A stretch of 64,000 bases of DNA from contig NZ_JACHNB010000001.1 in the NCBI RefSeq assembly GCF_014205225.1, positions 5,189,501 to 5,253,500 of the forward strand, given 5' to 3'. Made by a program: the position numbers and the translations under genes. Source of the DNA: Actinoplanes octamycinicus (lineage in GTDB: Bacteria; Actinomycetota; Actinomycetes; Mycobacteriales; Micromonosporaceae). Shown piece by piece: positions 22,787 to 31,481 of the stretch. Under the pieces are notes generated by a model. It did no database searches. It had not been told where the DNA came from and saw nothing but the letters and a program-made list of their open reading frames with translations. How positions within the stretch are numbered: position 1 is the first letter of the stretch; the number at the start of each line of letters is the position of its first letter.

Positions 22787-25700
22787 TCACGCGCTGAGCG
22801 CGGCCGGCCGGGCCGCCGCGACCAGCGCCGGGATGTCCACCGGCCAGAGCGGCTTGGCGAAGTGGTAACCCTGTCCGTACTGGCAGCCCATGGTGTCCAG
22901 GGCGATCCGCTGGCCGGGCTCCTCGATGCCCTCGGCGACCACGGCGAGGTCCAGGTTGCCGGCGAGCGTGACGATCGCGTCGACCAGGGCGTGCTGCTGG
23001 CGGCTGGTAAGAATGTCGTCGATGAACGACTTGTCCAGCTTCAGCACGTCCACCGGCATCTGCCGCAAATAGCTGAGGGAGCTGTAGCCCGTACCGAAAT
23101 CGTCGATCGCCACCCGGACCCCCAGGGCGCGCAACGCGCGCAGGTCCTGGACCACCTTGGCGGCGTCCTTGAGCACCAGGCTCTCGGTGACCTCCAGCAA
23201 CAGCCACTCCGGCCGGGCCCCGGCCGAGGCCAGCGCCGAGCGGACCTGCTCGACGAAGTCCGGGGCGCGGAACTGCCGCGGCGACACGTTGACGCTGATG
23301 TAGCGCAGCGAGGTGTCCGGGTCCTCGGCCTTCCACGCGGCGAACTGGCGCAGCGCCTCGCGCATCACCCAGCCGCCGATCCCGATGATCGTGCCGTTCT
23401 CCTCGGCCGCCTCGACGAAGTGGAACGGGCTGAGCAGCCCGCGCGCCGGGTGCTGCCAGCGGACCAGCGCCTCGACGCCGGTGACCCGCTGGTCGGCCAG
23501 CTCGACGATCGGCTGGAACTGCAGCACGAACTGCTCGTCCTCGATCGCCTCGTGCAGCTGGGTGCGCAGCTCCAGCCGCTGCACCATGGCGTGCGCCAGG
23601 TCGCTCTGGTAGCGCTGCCAGCCGCCCTTGCCCATCCCCTTGGCCAGGTAGAGCGCCAGGTCGGCGTGCCGCAGCAGCTCGGTGGCGTGCTCGGCGTCCC
23701 GGTTGGTCGCGACGCCGATGCTGACCTGGCCGCTGACCAGGTGCAGGCCGCCCTCGCCGTCGGGCACCTCGAGGGGCGCTTCCAGCTCGGCGACGATCCG
23801 GGCGGCGACCTCCTCGGCGGCGTCCGCGCTGTCGCTCTGCTCGACCAGGATGGCGAACTCGTCGCCGCCCATCCGGGCCGCGGTGCTGCCGGCCCCGATG
23901 ATCGCCGAGATCCGCTGCGCCACGGCGAGCAGCAGCTGGTCGCCGACCGCGTGCCCGAGGGTGTCGTTGACCTCCTTGAAGTCGTCCACGTCGACGAAGA
24001 GCACGCCGAGCGTGGCACCGTCCCGCTCGGCCACCATGAACGCCTGCTCCAGCCGGTTGCGGAACAGCACCCGGTTGGCCAGCCCGGTCAGCGAGTCGTG
24101 GAACGCCTGGTGGGTCAGGTCGTCCTCGAGGCGGCGCTGCTCGGTGACGTCGCGCAGGGTGACGACCAGGCCGTTCACCGTCGGGTCGTCGAGGTGGTTG
24201 CGCAGGTCGCACTCGAGCAGCATCCGGCGGCCGCCGGCGCCCCGGGCGGTCAGCTCGACGCCGGCCAGCCCGCCGTGCCCGCGGCGCAGCCGGGACAGCA
24301 CGTCGCGCAGCGCCTCCTGGGCGTCCTCGGTGATCAGCGCGGCCATTGGGGTGCCCACCGGCAGGATGGCGCCGAACAGCTTGATCCCGGACGGGCTGGC
24401 GTACCGGATCGTGTCGTCGCCGTCCAGGATCAGGATGACGTCGGCGGTGCTCTGGATCAGGGTGCGGAAGTACGCCTCGCTGTCCCGCTGGTTGATCTCC
24501 GCGGTCAGCGAGATCCGCTCCAGCACCACGGCGATCTGCGCGCCGAGGGTCTCCAGCGACGGGCGGACCGCGTGCAGCACGTCCTCGGCCGCGCCGAGGA
24601 TCAGCTGGCCGTGCCGCTCGCCGCCGGGCACCGGCTGGGTGGCGAACAGCACCGTCGGGAACCCGCCCGCGTCGATGCCGACCGGCAGGTCGGCGGCGGC
24701 CCGCCAGTGCACGGCCACCTCCGCGGTGCCCGGCACCTGCGGCGGCAGCACCAGGTGGTACGGCTCGTTCGGCGGCATCAGGCGGCCCACCGCCTGGCGC
24801 AGCGCCGCTACGACGTCCCGCTCGGAGGTCGCCGCGAACAGCAGCGACCCGGCCTCGCGCAGCGCCCGCTCCCGGGCCATCGCCTGCCGCTGGGCCATCG
24901 CCAGGTCCGCGACCCGGGCCAGGACCAGCAGGAACATCACCGCCGCGGCGGCCGCGATGATCGGCGCGTCGACGATGCCGCTGCGGGCGATCTCGGCCGG
25001 CCGGCCCTGCAGGTACTCCAGGCAGAGCACCGCCGGGGCGATCAGCGCGGCCGCGGTCAGCCAGACCAGCCGGTGCCGGCCCATCTCGCCGCGGGACCGG
25101 CCGGCCCGCTCGCTGAGCTCCCGCATCGACGGGCGCAGCGCGGTGTACCCCATGGTCGCGTAGAAGACGATCCAGCCGAGGTCGACCGGGCCGCCCAGCG
25201 TCCAGTCGCTGCGCAGCTGGGACTGGCCGTAGAAGACGTCCGAGATGAGCAGACCGACCATGGCCAGGCCGAGGCCACCGAGCGCGGCCGGGCGCCTGCC
25301 GGTGGCGGTGAACATCCGCAGGACCATCGCCAGCGCCAGCACGTCCCCGAGCGGGTAGCCGACCGAGACGACCTTCTCCAGGACGGAGAGGTCCTCGGCG
25401 CGGGTGAACGGGGCGATCCAGTAGACCCAGGCCACCAGGCCCAGGCCGACGGTCGGGACGAGCGCGTCGAGCAGTGCCGCCTTGTTGTCCCCGCGGCCCC
25501 GGCGGGCCCGGACGAAGATCAGGAACGCGGCGGTCAGCAGCGGGTAGACGAGCAGGTAGAGGACGTCGTTGACGGCGGGGAAGCCGGGCTGGCCGCCACG
25601 CGCGAGGATCAGGTTGTACCAGCTGTCGCCGGTGGTGAAGAAGGCCAGCGCGGCGCTGATCAGATACCACGGCAGGCGCTGGGCCGGCCGGTGGAGACGC

Positions 25701-25840
25701 ACCCCGGCCAGGATCGCGACCGCCGACGAGTACCCGAGCAGCGCCCAGGTGTACAGGTGGGCGTCCGGGAACGCGTAGTACAAGCAGACCAACGCCAGGA
25801 TCCAGGCGCTGAAGCACGCGCGAGCGGCTCGCGTCGTCAT
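22787..25840 (-). CDS. Membrane GGDEF-EAL protein with PAS domain (c-di-GMP turnover)
   Basis: 1017 residues from ATG 25840, with GGAG six bases upstream. The N-terminal 300 residues contain about eight transmembrane helices, followed by a GAF-like region. A PAS domain is followed by a GGDEF domain (DSLTGLANRVLFRNR, LGVLFVDVDDFKEVNDTLGH, RMGGDEFAILVE) and an EAL domain (VTGVEALVRWQHP, ISVNVSPRQF, LLEVTESL, VAIDDFGTGYSSLSYLRQ, KLDKSFID, VVAEGIE). Catalytic residues for both synthesis and breakdown of c-di-GMP appear intact, so the net activity cannot be told. It is divergent from the phosphoesterase operon. Confidence 0.93.
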   Translation of the reverse strand: MTTRAARACFSAWILALVCLYYAFPDAHLYTWALLGYSSAVAILAGVRLHRPAQRLPWYLISAALAFFTTGDSWYNLILARGGQPGFPAVNDVLYLLVYPLLTAAFLIFVRARRGRGDNKAALLDALVPTVGLGLVAWVYWIAPFTRAEDLSVLEKVVSVGYPLGDVLALAMVLRMFTATGRRPAALGGLGLAMVGLLISDVFYGQSQLRSDWTLGGPVDLGWIVFYATMGYTALRPSMRELSERAGRSRGEMGRHRLVWLTAAALIAPAVLCLEYLQGRPAEIARSGIVDAPIIAAAAAVMFLLVLARVADLAMAQRQAMARERALREAGSLLFAATSERDVVAALRQAVGRLMPPNEPYHLVLPPQVPGTAEVAVHWRAAADLPVGIDAGGFPTVLFATQPVPGGERHGQLILGAAEDVLHAVRPSLETLGAQIAVVLERISLTAEINQRDSEAYFRTLIQSTADVILILDGDDTIRYASPSGIKLFGAILPVGTPMAALITEDAQEALRDVLSRLRRGHGGLAGVELTARGAGGRRMLLECDLRNHLDDPTVNGLVVTLRDVTEQRRLEDDLTHQAFHDSLTGLANRVLFRNRLEQAFMVAERDGATLGVLFVDVDDFKEVNDTLGHAVGDQLLLAVAQRISAIIGAGSTAARMGGDEFAILVEQSDSADAAEEVAARIVAELEAPLEVPDGEGGLHLVSGQVSIGVATNRDAEHATELLRHADLALYLAKGMGKGGWQRYQSDLAHAMVQRLELRTQLHEAIEDEQFVLQFQPIVELADQRVTGVEALVRWQHPARGLLSPFHFVEAAEENGTIIGIGGWVMREALRQFAAWKAEDPDTSLRYISVNVSPRQFRAPDFVEQVRSALASAGARPEWLLLEVTESLVLKDAAKVVQDLRALRALGVRVAIDDFGTGYSSLSYLRQMPVDVLKLDKSFIDDILTSRQQHALVDAIVTLAGNLDLAVVAEGIEEPGQRIALDTMGCQYGQGYHFAKPLWPVDIPALVAAARPAALSA
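23090..23099 (+). repeat. Dispersed CGTACCGAAA word (copy inside a CDS)
   Basis: Another copy of the recurrent word, here on the strand antisense to the EAL-coding part of the c-di-GMP gene. Confidence 0.45.
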
Positions 25841-26014
25841 GCTTGCTCCGTTCGAGAGGGTGGTTCCGACTCTGGCGTTATCGGGCCCGGCGGCATCGGC
25901 CTGAGGGCTGGCGTCAGGTCGCACCCACTTGGCAACATAGACGGATGTCTTTCCTTAACCTCGCGGCAACGTGGTGTGTCGGAACCTGTTGATGATCTTG
26001 GGAAGGATGCGGGC

Positions 26015-26848
26015 ATGTCCCTTCGGCGTATCGGGATCGCTCTGGCGTCCCTCGCTCTCCTCGGCGTCGCCACGCCGCCACCGGCCCAGGCGGCCGCCGC
26101 GGTGCCGGCCTTCGACCACATCGTCCTGGTGATGTTCGAGAACAAGAGCGCCTGGCAGCTCACCTCCTCGTCCTCGCCCTACTTCACCTCGCTGGCCGGA
26201 CAGGGCGCCAAGTTCACCCAGTCCTACGCGATCACCCACCCCAGCCAGCCGAACTACATCGCGCTGTTCTCCGGCGGCACCCAGGGCGTCACCAACGACG
26301 ACTGCCCGAAGAACTTCACCGGCGACAACCTGGGCAACCAGCTGATCTCGTCCGGGTTGTCGTTCAAGGGCTACTCCGAGGCGATGCCCTCGGACGGCTA
26401 CACCGGCTGCTCCAGCGGCACCTACCGGCGCAAGCACAACAGCTGGGTCGACTTCAGCAACGTGCCGGCCAGCAGCAACGTGACCTTCGCCAGCTTCCCG
26501 AGCGACTACAGCAAGCTGCCCACCGTCTCGTTCGTCAGCCCGGACATGTGCAACGACATGCACGACTGCTCGATCGGGACCGGCGACGCCTGGCTCAAGA
26601 ACAAGCTCGACGGGTATGCCCAGTGGGCCAAGACGCACAACAGCCTGCTGATCGTCACCTTCGACGAGGACAACTACCTGGCGCTGAACCGGGTGTACAC
26701 GTTCTTCGTCGGGGCGCACGTCAAGCCCGGCTCGTACTCCTCGAAGATCACCCACTACACCGTGCTGCGCACCATCGAGACGGCGTACGGCCTGCCCGCC
26801 CTGGGCGGCGCCGCGAACGTCTCGCCGATCACCGACGTCTGGCAGTAA
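26015..26848 (+). CDS. Secreted phosphoesterase (phospholipase C / acid phosphatase superfamily)
   Basis: 277 residues. A Sec signal peptide (MSLRRIGIALASLALLGVAT...AQAA, about 1-28) precedes an alkaline-phosphatase-superfamily phosphoesterase core: FDHIVLVMFENKSAWQL at the N-terminus (the Glu-Asn metal motif), then QSYAITHPSQPNYIALFSG, TVSFVSPDMCNDMHDCSIGTGDAWL and LLIVTFDEDN. The ATG at 26015 has GGAAGG upstream. It starts an operon with an MFS transporter (4-bp gap) and a beta-propeller protein (8-bp overlap), so it may release a phosphorylated compound whose product is then moved. Confidence 0.87.
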   Translation: MSLRRIGIALASLALLGVATPPPAQAAAAVPAFDHIVLVMFENKSAWQLTSSSSPYFTSLAGQGAKFTQSYAITHPSQPNYIALFSGGTQGVTNDDCPKNFTGDNLGNQLISSGLSFKGYSEAMPSDGYTGCSSGTYRRKHNSWVDFSNVPASSNVTFASFPSDYSKLPTVSFVSPDMCNDMHDCSIGTGDAWLKNKLDGYAQWAKTHNSLLIVTFDEDNYLALNRVYTFFVGAHVKPGSYSSKITHYTVLRTIETAYGLPALGGAANVSPITDVWQ

Positions 26849-26852
26849 CCGC

Positions 26853-28085
26853 ATGTACCTGGCCTCGGTGGAGAAGCCGGCCGCCGGCCGGACCGACCGC
26901 ACCAAGCGCGTCGCCGGCACGGTCCTCGCCCTCGGCACGGTCAGCCTGATCACCGACGTGTCCAGCGAGATGGTCTCGGCGATCCTGCCGCTGTACCTGG
27001 TCGCCGGCCTGGGGCTCAGCCCCGCCGTCTACGGGCTGATCGACGGCCTCTACACCGGGGCCACCGCCCTGCTGCGCCTGGCCGGCGGCTATGTCGCCGA
27101 CCGGGCGCGGCGTCGCAAGGCGGTCGCCGCAGTGGGGTACGGACTCTCCGCGTCGATGAAATTCGGCCTGCTCGCGGCCGGTACCTCGGTGCCCTGGCTG
27201 AGCGCCGCGATCGTCGCCGACCGGGCCGGCAAGGGGCTGCGCACCGCGCCCCGGGACGCGCTGATCACCCTGTCCACGCCCGCCGGTCAGCTGGGCCGCG
27301 CGTTCGGCGTGCACCGCGCGATGGACACCGCGGGCGCCTTCGCCGGACCGCTCGTGGCGCTCGCCGTGCTCGCCGCCTCCGGCCAGGCCTACGACTCGGT
27401 CTTCGTGGTCAGCGGCTGCATCGCGGTGATCGGCGTGCTGGTGCTCGTCCTGTTCGTCGGTGACCACCGCGGTCCGCGCCCGCCCGCGGCCGCGGTCAGC
27501 CTGACCGCGGCGGCCGCCCTGCTGCGCCGCCGGCCGATCCGGATGCTGCTGCTCGGTGCGGTGCTGCTGGGCCTGAGCACGATCGGTGACGGCTTCGTCT
27601 TCCTGCTCCTGCAACGCCAGGAGAACCTCGCCTCCGGCTGGTTCCCGCTGCTCGCGGTCGGCACCAGCCTGACCTACCTCGCCCTGGCCGTGCCGTTCGG
27701 CACCCTGGCCGACCGGATCGGCCGCGCCCCGGTGGTCCTCGGCGGCTACGCCGCCCTGCTGATCGTCTATCTCCTGCTCGGGTCCGGGTGGGGCGGTCCG
27801 GTCACGGTCGTCGTCGTTCTCGTCCTGTACGGCGGGTACTACGCGGCGACGGACGGCGTGCTGATGGCGCTCGCCGGTCCGTTGCTCCCCGCCGAGCTGC
27901 GCACCACCGGGCTGGGCTTGATCCAGACCGGTCAGGCGCTCGCCTACCTGGTGTCGTCGGTGCTGTTCGGGCTGGCCTGGCAGCGCTGGGACGCTGCCGG
28001 GGCGATCCACGCGGCGACCGCGTTCGGGTTCGTCACCCTGTCGATCTCGGCGATCCTGCTGTTGCGGCGGCCCGCCGATGCCTGA
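26853..28085 (+). CDS. MFS transporter
   Basis: 410 residues with about twelve transmembrane helices. The first half contains GTVLALGTVSLITDVSSEMVSAILPLYL, the loop-2/3 region GGYVADRARRRKAVAAVGYG and DRAGKGLRTAPRDALI, characteristic of one MFS group of uncharacterised exporters. The substrate is unknown. It is flanked closely by the phosphoesterase (4 bp) and the propeller gene (8-bp overlap), so the three are made together. Confidence 0.88.
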   Translation: MYLASVEKPAAGRTDRTKRVAGTVLALGTVSLITDVSSEMVSAILPLYLVAGLGLSPAVYGLIDGLYTGATALLRLAGGYVADRARRRKAVAAVGYGLSASMKFGLLAAGTSVPWLSAAIVADRAGKGLRTAPRDALITLSTPAGQLGRAFGVHRAMDTAGAFAGPLVALAVLAASGQAYDSVFVVSGCIAVIGVLVLVLFVGDHRGPRPPAAAVSLTAAAALLRRRPIRMLLLGAVLLGLSTIGDGFVFLLLQRQENLASGWFPLLAVGTSLTYLALAVPFGTLADRIGRAPVVLGGYAALLIVYLLLGSGWGGPVTVVVVLVLYGGYYAATDGVLMALAGPLLPAELRTTGLGLIQTGQALAYLVSSVLFGLAWQRWDAAGAIHAATAFGFVTLSISAILLLRRPADA

Positions 28086-29070
28086 GCGGATGTCGCTGAC
28101 CGGGCGGATCCTGCTGCTCGGCCTGGTCGTGGTGGTCGTGCTGGGCGGCGCCCTCGGCTACGTGATGAACCACGCGAACCGCCCGGGTCTCGCCGCGACG
28201 TCGGCGGTGGACGCGAGCCCGGGGGACCGGGTGCTGTTCCGGAACACGGCGGCGTCCGGGTACGGGCACGTCGCGAGCGTGGCCCGGGGCGGTGAGGCGG
28301 GCGTACGGCAAGTGTCCGATCTTGCTTGTGATCGTCTGTACGCGGCCGCCGGGCGCGGGGTCTGCCTGCGGCCGGACGGGTCGCTGGCCACCTATCAACT
28401 GGCGGTCCTCGACTCCTCGGTGCGGGTGCGGGACACCTATCCGGTGGTCGGGGTGCCGAACCGGGCCCGGGTCTCGCCGAGCGGCAACGTGGTCGCCTGG
28501 ACGGTCTTCGTGACCGGGGACTCCTACAACGGCGGGAGGTTCTCCACCCGGGCCGGCATGATCAATCTGGCTACCGGCGAGACGGTGGACTCGCTGGAGC
28601 TGCTGTCGATCACCCGGGAGGGGCAGCCCTACCACGCGGTGGACGTCAACTTCTGGGGTGTGACGTTCGCCGACGACCAGCACTTCTACGCGACCATGTC
28701 GACGGCCGGCCGGCGCTACCTGGTGGCCGGGGACGTGGCCGCGCGGTCGGTGCGGACCCTCGCCGCGAACGTGGAGTGCCCGTCGCTGTCGCCGGATCGG
28801 ACCCGGATCGCGTTCAAGGAGGCGATCGGCGGGGATCCGGCCAAGGGGTGGCGGCTGACCGTGCTCGATCTGGCCTCGATGCGGCGGACCGCGCTGGCCG
28901 AGACGCGCAGCGTCGACGATCAGGCCGCCTGGTACGACGCGGGCACCGTGATGTACGGCATCCGCCGGGGCACCCGGCAATCGGACGTGTGGGCGGTGCC
29001 GGCCGACGGTGGCGGCGCGCCCCGGCTGCTGATCCCGGACGCGGAGTCGCCGGCCGCGCTGTGGAACTGA
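28078..29070 (+). CDS. Membrane-anchored TolB/WD40-like beta-propeller protein
   Basis: 330 residues. One N-terminal helix (GRILLLGLVVVVVLGGALGYVM) anchors an extracytoplasmic propeller with blade-like repeats: ARVSPSGNVVAWTVFV, CPSLSPDRTRIAFKEA and GTRQSDVWAVPADGGGAPRLLI resemble TolB/PD40 blades. No enzyme motif is visible; a binding or scaffold role is likely. Its ATG overlaps the MFS gene by 8 bp. Confidence 0.78.
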   Translation: MPERMSLTGRILLLGLVVVVVLGGALGYVMNHANRPGLAATSAVDASPGDRVLFRNTAASGYGHVASVARGGEAGVRQVSDLACDRLYAAAGRGVCLRPDGSLATYQLAVLDSSVRVRDTYPVVGVPNRARVSPSGNVVAWTVFVTGDSYNGGRFSTRAGMINLATGETVDSLELLSITREGQPYHAVDVNFWGVTFADDQHFYATMSTAGRRYLVAGDVAARSVRTLAANVECPSLSPDRTRIAFKEAIGGDPAKGWRLTVLDLASMRRTALAETRSVDDQAAWYDAGTVMYGIRRGTRQSDVWAVPADGGGAPRLLIPDAESPAALWN

Positions 29071-29105
29071 GTTTTGACCCGTCCCGCGCCGGGCACTGCT
29101 GCGGC

Positions 29106-29462
29106 ATGTTTCCCGCGGAGAACCTGCGTGACTGGCGTGGCCAGAAAGTCATCGACCCGGACGGCGACAAGATCGGCGAGCTGGAGGCGGTCTACGTCGA
29201 CACGGCCACCGACGAGCCGTCCTTCGTCACCGTGCGGGTCGGCTTCATCGGCCGGCACCGGCTGGTCTTCGCGCCGCTGACCGGCGCCACGGTGAAGCCC
29301 GACGCGCTCCGCGTCCAGTACGCCAAGCAGCAGGTCGGCGACGCTCCGGCGATCGACGTCGACGGGGAGCTGGCGGCGGTGGACGAGCCGCGGATCTTCG
29401 CGCACTACGGGCTGCCCTATGTCCCGGGCGCCGGTGGCGAGCGCCGTCTCGCCCGCCGCTGA
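29106..29462 (+). CDS. PRC-barrel domain protein
   Basis: 118 residues. The PRC-barrel covers about 5-75: NLRDWRGQKVIDPDGDKIGELEAVYVDTATDEPSFVTVRVGFIGRHRLVFAPLTGATV. The C-terminal RIFAHYGLPYVPG is also found in PRC proteins of actinomycetes. The function is unknown; PRC barrels often mediate protein contacts. The ATG at 29106 is 35 bp after the propeller gene. A longer PRC-barrel/DUF2382 gene lies close by on the other strand. Confidence 0.82.
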   Translation: MFPAENLRDWRGQKVIDPDGDKIGELEAVYVDTATDEPSFVTVRVGFIGRHRLVFAPLTGATVKPDALRVQYAKQQVGDAPAIDVDGELAAVDEPRIFAHYGLPYVPGAGGERRLARR

Positions 29463-29531
29463 CCTTTTTCTGCGGGAGTAGGCCGTCCGGACGGTTGTGG
29501 CGCCTTCCGGCGCTTTGTACGGTTGGCCGCC

Positions 29532-29861
29532 ATGGAGCTCGATCAACGCGACCAGACCGCCCTCGCCGCGGGCGCCCGGCTGGCCCTCGACCGGTGGTCC
29601 CGCCGTCTCGGCTCGCCGGCCGCGGAGCCCGGCCTGCTGGCGTTGCTGGACCAGCACACCGCGCGGATCCGCGAGGCGCTCGGCGGGCGGGTGGACGCGG
29701 TGAACCTGGCGGCGTACGCGGACGGGGTCGCCGACACGGCGGCCGCGCGCGGCTGGCCGGTGCCCGACGACGGCGGCCTCGACTGGCGGCAGGCGCCCTG
29801 GCCGGCCGTGCACCTGCTCGCGGTGTGCCGGCTCGCCACGGAGACGGCCCCGCCCGGATGA
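29532..29861 (+). CDS. Small hypothetical protein
   Basis: 109 residues, helical and Ala/Arg-rich: MELDQRDQTALAAGARLALDRWSRRLGS, then GLLALLDQHTARIREALGG, ending in WPAVHLLAVCRLATETA. It resembles small helical proteins common in Micromonosporaceae, but I cannot name the family. A TTG at 29523 is an alternative start. The stop codon lies inside the following terminator hairpin. Confidence 0.6.
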   Translation: MELDQRDQTALAAGARLALDRWSRRLGSPAAEPGLLALLDQHTARIREALGGRVDAVNLAAYADGVADTAAARGWPVPDDGGLDWRQAPWPAVHLLAVCRLATETAPPG

Positions 29862-29875
29862 CCGGACGGGGCCGT
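29844..29875. terminator. Bidirectional terminator hairpin
   Basis: ACGGCCCCG (29844-29852) pairs with CGGGGCCGT (29867-29875), and an inner CCGG/CCGG pairing extends it. It sits between the convergent hypothetical gene and the PRC/DUF2382 gene. Confidence 0.7.
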
Positions 29876-29891
29876 GCTGTCGTCGCGCCGC

Positions 29892-30779
29892 TCAGCCGAG
29901 CCGGCGGCGGCCCTCCTCGCCGGGCAGGTCGGCCTCGATCCGCTCCTTGCGGACCTCGCCGCCCACGGTCTGCTCCTCGGTGACCGTCTCCTTGCCGAGG
30001 CGCACCCGCTCCACCGGAACGGTCTCGGTGTTCACCACCGGGCGCTCCTCGTGCAGGGTCACCTCGTGCTCGGACTCGGTCAGGTCCGGGCCGCGGAAGG
30101 CGCTGTCCCGGTTCGCGTCGGTCACCGGCTCACGCTCCAGCCGGACCTCCTCCCGGGTGACCGGCACACTCACCTGCTCCTGCTCGGTGACCACGTACTT
30201 GCGCAGCCGGGCCCGGCCGGTCCGCTCCCGCTCGGTGCCGACGTCCAGCCGCTCCTCGGAGCGGGTCATCGCGTCGTCGCCGGTCCGGTAGTGGCCGTCG
30301 CCCTGACCGGCGCCCCGCTCGTAGTCGGTGGGGCGGGGGTCGCTGTCCCGCGCGAAGTCGGCGTCCCGGCGGTGGTCGACGTCCCGGGCGAAGCCGGACT
30401 CGCCGCCCGCGTAGTTCTGGCCGGTTGCGGTCGCGCCGGCCTGGTAGGACCGGTAGCTGTCGTGGTGGCTCAGGCCGTAGTAGGCGTAGAGCTGGTCCAC
30501 CTCGTCCTGGGTGAGCGGCTCGTCGTGGTCGGCGTCCACGTTCGGCGCCTCCTTGACCTTCGCCTTGTCGAACGGCACCACCAGGCGGTCGCCCTGCAGA
30601 TCGGCGTCCTGCAGCGGGATCAGCGACTCGTGCAGCCCGAACAGGCCGGTGCGCACGCTGATCCAGGTGGGCAGGCCGGCCGCGTCGGTCCACACCTGGC
30701 CGGCCGAACCGATCTTGTCGCCGTCCCGGTCGTAGACGGTGGTGCCCTGCAGCGTGCTGATGTTCTCCTGCGTGATCAC
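29892..30779 (-). CDS. PRC-barrel and DUF2382 stress-type protein
   Basis: 295 residues. The N-terminal PRC barrel (about 5-78; ISTLQGTTVYDRDGDKIGSAGQVWTD) is followed by a low-complexity charged linker rich in Asp, Arg, Gly and Tyr. The C-terminal DUF2382 domain (about 170-285; RSEERLDVGTERERTGRARLRKYVVTEQEQVSVPVTREEVRLEREPV) consists of charged strand repeats. Such proteins are common in actinomycetes and radiation- or desiccation-related gene sets, but function is unproven. It starts at ATG 30779. Confidence 0.88.
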   Translation of the reverse strand: MITQENISTLQGTTVYDRDGDKIGSAGQVWTDAAGLPTWISVRTGLFGLHESLIPLQDADLQGDRLVVPFDKAKVKEAPNVDADHDEPLTQDEVDQLYAYYGLSHHDSYRSYQAGATATGQNYAGGESGFARDVDHRRDADFARDSDPRPTDYERGAGQGDGHYRTGDDAMTRSEERLDVGTERERTGRARLRKYVVTEQEQVSVPVTREEVRLEREPVTDANRDSAFRGPDLTESEHEVTLHEERPVVNTETVPVERVRLGKETVTEEQTVGGEVRKERIEADLPGEEGRRRLG

Positions 30780-30905
30780 GGGGGGTCTCCCATCACTCGG
30801 GGTTCTCTACGTCTTGCACACCTTTTGCGATGATGTGTGGGGTTTTGAGCACCCGAGTTAGTTGTGCCCACCGCCGCGCGGATCTAACAAAATCGGTCGA
30901 CTCAT

Positions 30906-31445
30906 TCATGCGCCGGGGTAGCCGGCCAGCAGTCGGCGCAGCTGGGAGCGGACCGCGTCGGCGGGGGAGCCGTCCCCGGTCATGCCCCAGGTGATCAGCG
31001 CGCCGTTGTAGGCCGCGTGCACCGCCCGGGGCAGCTCCGGATCGGTGCTGCCGAGCACGCCGGCGATCGCCCGCTCGACCGCCCCCGCGTAACCCCGGGT
31101 CACCTCGCAAAAATCCGGGTCGGCGACGTCGAGCAGCAGGAACTGCAGGTGGTTGGCGAACTCGGCCGGACCGGAGATGCCCCCGGCCAGCGCGGCGAAC
31201 AACTCGATCAGCGCCGCGGCGTCGGGCGCCGCGGCCAGCCGGGCCGGCAGCGTCTCCGACTCGCGCCGGGCCAGCGCCAGCAGCAGCTCCCGCTTCGAGC
31301 CGAACCGCTGGGACAGCGCGCCCGCGGTGACGCCGGCGCGCCCGCCGATCTGGGCCAGGGTGACCGCGGCCGGGCCGGACTCGGCGACGGCGGCCGCGGC
31401 GGCGTCGAGGATCGCGTGGTCGGAGACGGTACGGGGACGGGCCAT
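30906..31445 (-). CDS. TetR family regulator of the divergent SDR gene
   Basis: 179 residues. The helix-turn-helix occupies the N-terminus: ILDAAAAAVAESGPAAVTLAQIGGRAGVTAGALSQRFGSKRELLLAL. The rest is a helical ligand domain. The ATG at 31445 has GGGGAA just upstream; an ATG at 31454 is also possible. It is divergent from an SDR gene with only 36 bp between starts, and a semi-palindrome fills that gap, so it almost certainly controls both genes. Confidence 0.88.
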   Translation of the reverse strand: MARPRTVSDHAILDAAAAAVAESGPAAVTLAQIGGRAGVTAGALSQRFGSKRELLLALARRESETLPARLAAAPDAAALIELFAALAGGISGPAEFANHLQFLLLDVADPDFCEVTRGYAGAVERAIAGVLGSTDPELPRAVHAAYNGALITWGMTGDGSPADAVRSQLRRLLAGYPGA

Positions 31446-31455
31446 GTTCCCCATA

Positions 31456-31477
31456 TTACTAAATGATGGTTCACTAA
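31456..31477. promoter_or_regulatory. Operator-like semi-palindrome between tetR and SDR genes
   Basis: TTACTAAAT and GTTCACTAA are imperfect inverted arms (6 of 9 positions pair) around GATG. The A+T-rich site fills the 36-bp gap between the two divergent start codons and so overlaps both promoters, the usual place for a TetR operator. Confidence 0.6.
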
Positions 31478-31481
31478 CTCC

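Noticed and set aside
22757..26014. Long upstream extension of the phosphoesterase frame
   Set aside because: It is antisense to the GGDEF-EAL gene; the real protein begins with a signal peptide at 26015.
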